Shown here: positions 15,578 through 22,290 of the stretch, one piece after another
Layout of the letters: each line of letters starts with the position of its first letter
Numbering within the stretch: the stretch's first letter is position 1
Assembly (NCBI GenBank): GCA_040508515.1
Contig: JBEVMS010000012.1
Span: 1 to 31,804, forward strand
Length of the DNA stretch: 31,804 nucleotides
Direction: 5' to 3'
Source of the DNA: JBEVMS01 sp040508515
GTDB lineage: Bacteria; Pseudomonadota; Gammaproteobacteria; Xanthomonadales; Rhodanobacteraceae
The notes under the pieces: generated by a model
What the model saw: only the letters and a program-made list of their open reading frames with translations
Databases searched by the model: none
Told to the model about the DNA's origin: nothing
Program-made: the position numbers and the translations under genes

Positions 15578-16039
15578 TCAGGCGATGTCCAGCTCAACCC
15601 GGGTCACCATCAGGCCGCGCTCGCGCAGCAAGCCATTCAAGGCTTGCTTCAAGCGACTGCCGAGATCGCGCCGATCGGCTTGCACCGGTGCCGCTTCACG
15701 GCGCAACGCGTCCAGCGCGCCATGACGGATCAATTGGTCGGCCTGCTCGATCACCGCGTCGGCACGCTCCGGCTCCAGCACCTGCCAGTACACCGTGCCG
15801 CGCACGTCATGCGACGCATCGGCCAGCGGCTCCTGGAAGCGCAGTACACGCCCGCCCAGGTCGATCCGATGCGCCACCCGTTCCAGCAGCGGCAAGCGCC
15901 AATGCGTGCCAGGGGAGAGCAAGCGCAACGGTTTGCCACGGCGATAGAGGCTGTAGACCTGACCCTCGGGGACGCGCTGAACGGCGCTGGCGGCAAGCAG
16001 CCCCAGTAGCACGGATAGCAATAGCAGCGTAGTCATCAT
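15578..16039 (-). CDS. Short membrane-anchored SPFH/band-7-like protein
   Basis: A 153-residue protein. Residues 2-20 form one hydrophobic helix (M-T-T-L-L-L-L-S-V-L-L-G-L-L-A-A). Then comes V-P-E-G-Q-V-Y-S-L-Y-R-R-G and L-S-P-G-T-H-W-R-L-P-L-L, which is the opening of an SPFH (stomatin/HflK/C) domain, followed by R-V-L-R-F-Q-E-P, V-R-G-T-V-Y-W-Q-V and a final amphipathic helix with G-L-M-V-T-R-V-E-L-D-I-A, matching the usual SPFH order. It is much shorter than HflC or stomatins and stops right after the domain, without coiled coil. The ATG pair at 16039/16036 is chosen because the longer frame lacks homology. The role is unknown; scaffold or protease regulator are family possibilities. Confidence 0.75.
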   Translation of the reverse strand: MMTTLLLLSVLLGLLAASAVQRVPEGQVYSLYRRGKPLRLLSPGTHWRLPLLERVAHRIDLGGRVLRFQEPLADASHDVRGTVYWQVLEPERADAVIEQADQLIRHGALDALRREAAPVQADRRDLGSRLKQALNGLLRERGLMVTRVELDIA

Positions 16040-16616
16040 GGCGGCGGATCGCAGGTGAGGGTGATCGCAGGCACCGAGCGTGCCTAAGGCTAACGCCCGT
16101 ATTATTAATCTTAATTTAACGCGATGCAATGCCGTTATCGCAAAATATCCACCTGGTTCTGACAATTAGCGCATAGCTGCTGGCGAAGCGTCGCGTTACG
16201 CCTGCTGCGACGCAACAACCAAATTTTTACTTCCCGACCGCGACGGGGGCTCTATCCGCCGCCGTGGCTTGCGCGCCGCAGCGGGCTCCTCCGACGCCTC
16301 GAGCTTTCCCGTGGAAGCCTGAATCGGTTATCCGCTCGACGCCAAAAACACCCCGCGCCGGCGCTTACCCGTTGTCGCGCGACTGGAGGGCGTGGTGCGG
16401 TGCCCCTTGGCTATGGCGCTTCCGATGGCTGCCCCCTGCCAACCACGCCTGTCCCATCGCAACATCCGCGCGTGTGGAACTTCTTTGCCGTGTTCGCCTC
16501 CAAGGTCATGCCCGGCCCCGCGCATGCGATGACGATGTTGAGGCCGACGGCAGGTCAGTTTGCTGTGGGCGCATGCATCCCATTTATCAGCAAGGATTTA
16601 TCAGCAAGGACTTTCC
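16040..16616. other. Divergent intergenic region, AT-rich in its first part
   Basis: No gene is supported in these 577 bases. An AT-rich block at about 16095-16150 contains TTAATCTTAATTTAA and on the minus strand an AATAAT box suitable as the -10 of the SPFH-like gene, though its -35 is weak. An inverted repeat GCGTCGC (16188-16194) / GCGACGC (16207-16213) follows. The right end holds the 14-bp tandem duplication before the next gene. Confidence 0.45.
16582..16609 (+). repeat. 14-bp tandem duplication carrying two ribosome-binding sites
   Basis: ATTTATCAGCAAGG occurs twice back to back (16582-16595 and 16596-16609). Each copy, with the next base, supplies an AAGGA; the second is well placed seven bases before the following ATG. 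It looks like a recent slippage duplication of the translation start region. Confidence 0.85.
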
Positions 16617-17282
16617 ATGGACGGATGGTTGCAGGCGATATCCCACAAGCCGGCCCGAGGCGTGGTGGCGCGTACTTTGTTGCTGGCGATCGTGGTACTC
16701 GCGCACTGGGCGCTCTGGCAACGGTTGGGCCTGAGCGCCGCGCCGCCAGGCAAGCGCAGCCAAGCCATTCAATTGCGACTGTTGGCCGCGTCGCGTCCCA
16801 CGCCCACGCTGGCGCCGCCGCCGATTCGCCTGCCGGCCCGGTCACGCCCCCCGCCGACGCCGATCCGCCTCCACCTCACCGCCGCCGTACCTTCACCCTC
16901 AGCCCCACCGCGCGCCAGTACAGTCGAAGCAACCACCCCCAGCTCGGGCGGTTATGTTTCCGGCGGCGCCGACTTTGCCGCGCGCTTGCGTGATGCGTCG
17001 TCGGCACCGCACGCGCTGCGACTGCCCGGCGCCGAGGAGGACCCCCAGCATCGGCTGCCGATGGCCGATCCGCGCCACCAAGGTCTGGCCGGCGCGATAC
17101 GCTTCATCGCCGGCAAGTTCTTCGGTGCGAAAGACCCGCATTGCATCGACGTGATGCGCTGGGTGGGCATGACGCGCGAGGAGCGGATCGCACACCATGT
17201 CGGCCCGCGCGACATCGCTGCTGTAGCCGCACGCTACGACTGCGGTCCGGATGGCCGCGGACCCAGCCGCTCGGTGCTGTGA
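16617..17282 (+). CDS. Single-pass membrane protein with proline-rich linker, unknown function
   Basis: A 221-residue protein with no recognised family. Residues ~16-37 form one membrane helix (V-V-A-R-T-L-L-L-A-I-V-V-L-A-H-W-A-L), with the N-terminus probably cytoplasmic. Residues ~50-105 are rich in Pro, Ala, Arg and Thr, a flexible periplasm-spanning linker as seen in TonB-like proteins. The C-terminal ~85 residues are more ordered, with I-R-F-I-A-G-K-F-F-G, C-I-D-V-M-R-W-V-G-M-T and A-A-R-Y-D-C-G; the two cysteines could pair in the periplasm. No TonB C-terminal domain is present. The start is supported by AAGGA in the duplicated leader. Gluconokinase follows after 67 bp without an obvious functional link. 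Confidence 0.7.
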   Translation: MDGWLQAISHKPARGVVARTLLLAIVVLAHWALWQRLGLSAAPPGKRSQAIQLRLLAASRPTPTLAPPPIRLPARSRPPPTPIRLHLTAAVPSPSAPPRASTVEATTPSSGGYVSGGADFAARLRDASSAPHALRLPGAEEDPQHRLPMADPRHQGLAGAIRFIAGKFFGAKDPHCIDVMRWVGMTREERIAHHVGPRDIAAVAARYDCGPDGRGPSRSVL

Positions 17283-17349
17283 CGGATGCTGACACACCGC
17301 CGACGTTGGCCCAGGCATACTCACGCGTTACCCGCCAGGTCACCTCACG

Positions 17350-17904
17350 ATGAACGCCAGCACCTCCACCACGCCCTCCATCAACGCACCGGTGGTGGTA
17401 GTGATGGGGGTTTCCGGCAGTGGCAAAAGCAGCATCGGCGAGGCGTTGGCGACGCGCCTGCAGTGGGCATTTCAGGAGGGCGACGCGCTGCATCCGGCGG
17501 CCAATATCGCCAAGATGAGCGCCGGCATCGCGCTCACCGACGCCGACCGCGGGCCCTGGCTGGACGCCATCGCCGCCTGGATCGAGGCGCGCCTGCACGC
17601 GGGCGAAGCGGGCGTGGTGACGTGTTCGGCACTACGCCGGGTCTATCGTGATCGGCTGCGTCTGGCCGGCGCCGGCGTGCGTTTCGTCTACCCCGAGGTG
17701 GCGCGCGACGAGCTGGAACGACGCATGCGCGCGCGTCAGCACTTCATGCCGCCCTCGCTGCTGGACAGTCAGTTGGAGACGCTGGAACCGCCCGCCGCCG
17801 ACGAGCAGGCGATCGTGCTGGATGCGGCCACCGACGTGCACGGCAACGTGACGCGGGTGATCGAGGCGCTGGCGCGCGAGGCGCCGTTATCCGCGCCACG
17901 CTGA
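17350..17904 (+). CDS. gntK: Gluconokinase
   Basis: A 184-residue P-loop kinase that phosphorylates D-gluconate to 6-phosphogluconate, feeding the Entner-Doudoroff or pentose-phosphate route. The Walker A is G-V-S-G-S-G-K-S-S-I-G; next come the family motifs F-Q-E-G-D-A-L-H-P-A-A-N-I-A-K-M-S-A-G-I-A-L-T-D-A-D-R, then W-L-D-A-I, C-S-A-L-R-R-V-Y-R-D and R-Q-H-F-M-P-P-S-L-L-D-S-Q-L-E-T-L-E. The N-terminal 14 residues are an extra low-complexity extension compared with E. coli GntK. No gluconate transporter or GntR regulator is adjacent. Confidence 0.96.
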   Translation: MNASTSTTPSINAPVVVVMGVSGSGKSSIGEALATRLQWAFQEGDALHPAANIAKMSAGIALTDADRGPWLDAIAAWIEARLHAGEAGVVTCSALRRVYRDRLRLAGAGVRFVYPEVARDELERRMRARQHFMPPSLLDSQLETLEPPAADEQAIVLDAATDVHGNVTRVIEALAREAPLSAPR

Positions 17905-18445
17905 CGGTGCTTGTCCCAACGCGTTGCGCGTGACAGGCGGCGCACGCCAGCGCTACGAAGATACGACCATCGCTGGAGCAGGCCGCAGGCCGATACGCCT
18001 AACCCGCACGCACCCAAGCCAATGCAGCGCGATGCGATACGCCAAGCGCTGCGACGAAACGATATCGCTAGACGCCGTCTGCGGGCCGATCCACCTCAGC
18101 ACGCACACCGCCGTCCAGCGCGATGCGACAAGCCGATCGTCGCGACGCCGGCGTCACCCACCGCGACGGCATACCGTTCGCCTGCGCGTGTTGAAGCCGT
18201 TGAGAGGCGCTGGCGCTAGATGCCGTTGTCCGCCATGTGTGAGCCCGCCGATCCGAGCGCGGTGGCATCACGAGGTAGGCCCAAGCCCTGCGACCCGCCG
18301 CGCGACGCGTCAGCGAGCCGATACGTCAGGTCTGAACGGCCGCGGCCAGCGCGAGGTGGCAACGCGATGCTGCGCGCCCCGGTGCTGCGATGAGGCGACT
18401 CGCTAGACGCCCTCTGCTGCCGACCGTCGCAACGCACCGCAGCCA
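17905..18445. other. Gene-free region with degenerate repeats
   Basis: No frame here resembles a protein. The stretch contains three related segments with the core GCTAGAYGCC at 18067-18076, 18215-18224 and 18402-18411, separated by 148 and 187 bp, and a repeated CAGCGCGATGCGA phrase (around 18025 and 18116). It looks like an old array of intergenic repeats that has drifted. No hairpin with a T-tract is visible for gntK. Confidence 0.5.
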
Positions 18446-19279
18446 TCAGAATTTGCCGGCGCGAAAATCCGCGATCGCCTGGTGAATCTGCTCCGGCGTG
18501 TTCATCACGAACGGTCCGTAGCGAGTCACCGGCTCGTTCAGCGGTTGCGCAGCCACCAGGATCAGCCGTGCCGCCGTGGCGGTCGCCTTGAAGCTGACCT
18601 GCTCACCTTCGGACAACACGCCCAGCTCGCTGCGCGCCAGCGCTTCGCCGCCGACCAGCGCCTGCTCGCCATCGAACACGTAGGCGAACGCGTGGTGGCC
18701 GCGCGGCAACGGCAGGCTCCATGCGGCGCCGGGCTGCAAGCTGATATCCAGGTACGTCGGCGCGGTGGCCACGCCATGCACCGGACCGCTGACCCCGTCG
18801 ACCTCACCGGCCAGCACGCGCACCTCCACGCCCGGCGCCGGCTGCACCCGCGGCACGCGCTCCGGCGCGATGTCCTGGTAACGCGGCGTGGTCATCTTGT
18901 CGCTGGCCGGCAGGTTGATCCAGAGCTGGAAGCCCCACATCAGGCCGTCTTCCTGCTCGGGCATTTCCGAATGCAGGATGCCGCGCCCGGCGGTCATCCA
19001 CTGCACGCTGCCGGCGATCAGCTTGCCGGTGTTGCCGTGGTTGTCGCGGTGAAGCATGTTGCCGGCCAGCATGTAGGTGACCGTTTCGAAACCGCGATGC
19101 GGATGCTCGGGGAAGCCGGCGATGTAGTCGTCGGCCTGATCCGAACGGAACTCATCCAGCATCAGGAACGGGTCGAGCATGTCCAGCGACGGCTGCCCGA
19201 TCACACGCTTGAGCTTGACCCCCGCGCCATCGGAGGTATCGATGCCGCGCACGCGGCGGAGAATGTGACGATCGCTCAT
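18446..19279 (-). CDS. Pirin-family cupin protein
   Basis: A 277-residue two-cupin protein. The N-terminal cupin holds the metal ligands in F-P-E-H-P-H-R-G-F-E-T (H59, H61) and G-R-G-I-L-H-S-E-M-P (H103, E105), the full iron-binding set of pirins. The C-terminal cupin part includes P-T-Y-L-D-I-S-L-Q-P-G-A and the segment R-Y-G-P-F-V-M-N-T close to the end. Bacterial pirins such as YhhW can have quercetinase activity; others have regulatory roles. Which applies here cannot be told. A complete active site argues for an enzyme. The gene is 164 bp after the YecA-like gene on the same strand and may have its own promoter. Confidence 0.95.
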   Translation of the reverse strand: MSDRHILRRVRGIDTSDGAGVKLKRVIGQPSLDMLDPFLMLDEFRSDQADDYIAGFPEHPHRGFETVTYMLAGNMLHRDNHGNTGKLIAGSVQWMTAGRGILHSEMPEQEDGLMWGFQLWINLPASDKMTTPRYQDIAPERVPRVQPAPGVEVRVLAGEVDGVSGPVHGVATAPTYLDISLQPGAAWSLPLPRGHHAFAYVFDGEQALVGGEALARSELGVLSEGEQVSFKATATAARLILVAAQPLNEPVTRYGPFVMNTPEQIHQAIADFRAGKF

Positions 19280-19443
19280 GCGGGTACTCCAGAAAGTATG
19301 CCAAGCATGATGGCGATCGCCGCCACCGCCTTCCAGGCTCGGCCAAGAAACGCACTGTCTCGGGTGGGCAGAAATCCACGGTCAGGCCTGAGCGGGCGAG
19401 CTACGCGCCCAAGCTGCCTAACCATGGATCTCTGCATCCAACC

Positions 19444-20124
19444 TCAATGCACCCAATGCCCGCTGCGCTGGCGGGGTGGGCCGGCGGGTTCTTCCTCCGC
19501 GGCGGGCTGCACCATGGCTTCGACTTCCGCTTCGGTGGCCGGGTGTTCCAGCCAGTACTGCGCGACCGCGCCGAGTACCGCGGGGACTTGCCCGAGGCAT
19601 TCGTCGTATTCGTCGTCGCTGAGTTTCTCGAACTCGGTGTCGGCCGAGAGGATGCCTTCGTCGACCGCCAACGCCATCACCGGACCGAGCAGCTCCATCA
19701 GGCGCGGATCGTCGGCCAGGCGCTTTTCCCACAGCCCCGCGCGCAGGTCGATGCCGCGGCTGAAACCGTCGCACCAGCCCGCCGCGGAAAGGATGCTGCC
19801 GCCGCCTTCGTCCAGATCGATCTCGCCCAGGATCGGCTCGTAGGCGTCCACGTCCAGCTCGGCCACGATCGAGTCGTTGAGCTTGGCCAGCAAGGCCAGC
19901 ACGCGGTTGCCTTCGTCCTCGTCGGCGAAGGCATCGTGCAGCACTTCGGGCAGCCATTCGTCGGGCATCACGTGCAGCGGCCCGACCGCCAGCGCGCTGA
20001 GCATGCCGTGCACGCCATCGAGCAGCAGGTCGCCGTCGCCGGCATGCGCGCGCAGGTAACGGTCCAGTTCATCCAGCTCTTGGTCGTTGAGCGAGCTGGG
20101 CCAATCGGAGGGGGTCGTGTTCAT
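19444..20124 (-). CDS. YecA/UPF0149-family protein
   Basis: A 226-residue acidic protein. It contains L-N-D-Q-E-L-D-E-L-D-R-Y-L near the start, then L-D-G-V-H-G-M-L-S-A-L-A-V-G-P, then G-W-C-D-G-F-S-R-G-I-D-L and L-S-D-D-E-Y-D-E-C-L, the typical layout of the UPF0149 (YgfB/YecA) fold. The C-terminal ~25 residues are Pro/Glu/Arg-rich and lack the SEC-C zinc knuckle of E. coli YecA. Its ATG overlaps the exonuclease III stop by four bases (ATGA), so translation is coupled to xthA. The family function is poorly known. Confidence 0.88.
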   Translation of the reverse strand: MNTTPSDWPSSLNDQELDELDRYLRAHAGDGDLLLDGVHGMLSALAVGPLHVMPDEWLPEVLHDAFADEDEGNRVLALLAKLNDSIVAELDVDAYEPILGEIDLDEGGGSILSAAGWCDGFSRGIDLRAGLWEKRLADDPRLMELLGPVMALAVDEGILSADTEFEKLSDDEYDECLGQVPAVLGAVAQYWLEHPATEAEVEAMVQPAAEEEPAGPPRQRSGHWVH

Positions 20125-20891
20125 CGGATATCTAGGTCCAGCGTCACCGGGGTGTGGTCGGACGGGCGCTCCCAGCGGCGCGGCGTGCGGTCGATCGCGG
20201 CGGCGGTCGCCACGGATTTGAGGGCTTCGCTGACCAGGATCAGGTCGATGCGCAGACCCATGTTGCGCCGGAACGCAGCTTGACGATAGTCCCACCAACT
20301 GTAGTGCGCACCGGCCGATTCAAACAGGCGGAAGCTGTCGTGCAAGCCCAGGTCGGTGATCGCCTTGAGCGCGGCCCGCTCGGGCGGCGAGCACAGAATG
20401 TCGTCGCCCCAGGCAACCGGGTCGTAGACGTCGCGATCGTCCGGCGCGATGTTGAAATCGCCCAGCACTACCAGCTTGGGATAGCGCTCCAGCTCGCGTG
20501 CCAGGAACTCGCGCACCTTGGTCAGCCAGTCCAGCTTGTAGGCGTATTTTTCATCGCCCACCGCCTTGCCGTTGACCACGTACAGATCCACCACGCGCAG
20601 CTCGCCAACGGTCGCCGCCAGGATGCGCCGCTGCGGGTCGTCCAGGCCGGGAATGTCAGTAACCACGTCGGTGGGCTGCTGGCGCGCCAGGATCGCCACG
20701 CCGTTGTAGGTCTTCTGCCCGGCAAATACGCTCTGGTAGCCGGCCGCGGCCAATTCGTCGCGCGGGAACTTGGCGTCTTCCAGTTTGGTTTCCTGCAGCG
20801 CCACGATGTCCGGCGCGGCCTCGGCGGCCCACTGGGTAAGCTGCGGTAGCCGCACCTTGAGCGAATTGACGTTCCACGAAGCAATTTTCAT
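20121..20891 (-). CDS. xthA: Exodeoxyribonuclease III
   Basis: A 256-residue AP endonuclease/3'-5' exonuclease of base-excision repair. The sequence has W-N-V-N-S at the start (metal-site Asn), L-Q-E-T-K-L (catalytic Glu), Y-N-G-V-A-I-L-A-R, V-V-D-L-Y-V-V-N-G, L-G-D-F-N-I-A-P (Asp/Asn pair), S-W-W-D-Y-R, R-I-D-L-I-L-V-S and the terminal S-D-H-T-P-V (Asp/His pair). All catalytic residues of the ExoIII family are present. The insert M-N-G-L-type differs little from other proteobacterial XthA. It begins 33 bp after the acyltransferase gene ends and overlaps the YecA-like gene downstream. Confidence 0.97.
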   Translation of the reverse strand: MKIASWNVNSLKVRLPQLTQWAAEAAPDIVALQETKLEDAKFPRDELAAAGYQSVFAGQKTYNGVAILARQQPTDVVTDIPGLDDPQRRILAATVGELRVVDLYVVNGKAVGDEKYAYKLDWLTKVREFLARELERYPKLVVLGDFNIAPDDRDVYDPVAWGDDILCSPPERAALKAITDLGLHDSFRLFESAGAHYSWWDYRQAAFRRNMGLRIDLILVSEALKSVATAAAIDRTPRRWERPSDHTPVTLDLDIR

Positions 20892-20924
20892 CGGCGCATT
20901 GTAAGGGATACGCCTGCCCGCGCC

Positions 20925-22142
20925 TCAGCGCGCCAGCCGTCGATAGGCCGCATCGCGCGAGCCGACCGGACGCGGCCGCTCGACGCGCCGCGCCGGTGTG
21001 GCGATGGCGCGTGCCGCCTGGCCTGCCTGTGGGGCTGGCCACCAGCCGGCCAGCCAGCGCTTGCTAGGCATTTCCACGTAGCGATACGACGCGCTCGCGC
21101 TGACCAGCACCAGCACGTAAAAGCCCGCCAGCATCCAGGGACTACCCATCGGCAGCGGACCGGTAAAGCCTGCCACCCACAAGCTGATCACGATCAGCGG
21201 AAAGTGCACCAGGTAAATCGAATAGGAAATCTCTCCCAGGTAGGTCAAGGGGCGTCGCTGGAGAAGCCCACGCAGGTGCCGGCTGTGCAGGGTGCCCAGG
21301 ATCAGCCCCGGAAAACCCAGCGCCGCCAGCAGCACATCGCCCCAATGACTTTGCGGAATCAACCGCGCCATGTAAGCCAGCACCAGCACCAGAGCGCCGA
21401 CGCCTACGACATCGCCGCGCCAATGGGCGACCAGAACGCCATCGCGCTGGCGTGCCTGGTAATAGCGATAGCACTGAGTCCCGATGAAGAAACCCAACCA
21501 GCAACGCACCAGCGACACATCGAGCACGCCGCCCAGCATGCCTTGCACCGGCACGCCGTGATCGAGAATCCCGTAATGCACCAGCACACCGGCGCAAGCC
21601 AGCGCCATCAAGGCCATCGCCCAACGCCCCAGCCGGCCACCCCGGGCGATCAGGCCAAGAAACACCACGTTGATCAAAAATTCCGCCGAGATCGACCACG
21701 ACGGGCCGTTGAACGAATAGTCGTGCTGCAAGCCGGAGGACTGCAGCAACATCAGATTCAGCGCGAGGTGATAGCCGTCGTTGGCCGCTCGCGGCGGGTG
21801 CCCGGCGGCTTGGTTGAGACCATCGACCGCCACGATGACCAGCAAGGTCAAAAGATGCAGCGGATACATCCGCGCGATGCGCGCCCACACGTTGCGACCA
21901 AACTGCTGGCGCCGTCCCGCGCGGTCAAAACTCCGGCTGAGCACGAAGCCGGACAGCACGAAGAAAAAATCCACCAACAACCCGCCGCTGAGATAGAGCG
22001 GCCTGAGCGCGCCCAGCAAGGGCTGCGCGCCATACATACCGCTGTAATGCCATAGCACCACACCCAGCGCCGCCAGCCCGCGCAAGCTGTCCAGCTCGGT
22101 GAAACGCGGCGCCTTGGTCGGCTCGTTGCGGTGCGAATCCAT
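20925..22142 (-). CDS. Acyltransferase-3 family membrane protein (OafA/YrhL type, no SGNH domain)
   Basis: A 405-residue integral membrane acyltransferase with about ten helices. The first helix holds the family motif with R21 and H32 (D-S-L-R-G-L-A-A-L-G-V-V-L-W-H), where the histidine is needed for acyl transfer. F-F-F-V-L-S-G-F-V-L-S-R and F-N-G-P-S-W-S-I-S-A-E-F follow, and late S-Y-S-I-Y-L-V-H-F-P closes the core. The last ~45 residues form an Ala/Arg-rich cytoplasmic tail. Such proteins O-acetylate or succinylate surface sugars using cytosolic acyl-CoA. The glycan is unknown. It lies directly ahead of xthA, an unrelated gene. Confidence 0.93.
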   Translation of the reverse strand: MDSHRNEPTKAPRFTELDSLRGLAALGVVLWHYSGMYGAQPLLGALRPLYLSGGLLVDFFFVLSGFVLSRSFDRAGRRQQFGRNVWARIARMYPLHLLTLLVIVAVDGLNQAAGHPPRAANDGYHLALNLMLLQSSGLQHDYSFNGPSWSISAEFLINVVFLGLIARGGRLGRWAMALMALACAGVLVHYGILDHGVPVQGMLGGVLDVSLVRCWLGFFIGTQCYRYYQARQRDGVLVAHWRGDVVGVGALVLVLAYMARLIPQSHWGDVLLAALGFPGLILGTLHSRHLRGLLQRRPLTYLGEISYSIYLVHFPLIVISLWVAGFTGPLPMGSPWMLAGFYVLVLVSASASYRYVEMPSKRWLAGWWPAPQAGQAARAIATPARRVERPRPVGSRDAAYRRLAR

Positions 22143-22290
22143 TGGCGATATCCAGGTCGAAAACCCGATCCTGAAAAATCGCCGATGACGATTCCCTAAA
22201 TTCTCATCGGCACGGTAAAGCGCGCAGTCGGTGTCATGAAAACCCTGTCAACGGAATCGCCGACCAATCGCAAAACCTTACGCCGCACGA

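Noticed and set aside
16400..16570. Plus-strand segment reading F-F-A-V-F-A-S-K-V-M-P-G-P-A-H-A-M, faintly like the start of a LysE exporter
   Set aside because: Only a few residues agree, no following membrane helices exist, and the surrounding frame is low-complexity; a pseudogene cannot be supported.
20868..20884. Possible parS half-site (GTTCCACG) near the xthA start, examined because parAB are present
   Set aside because: Only one half matches; the second arm is absent. No full parS palindrome was found in the window.
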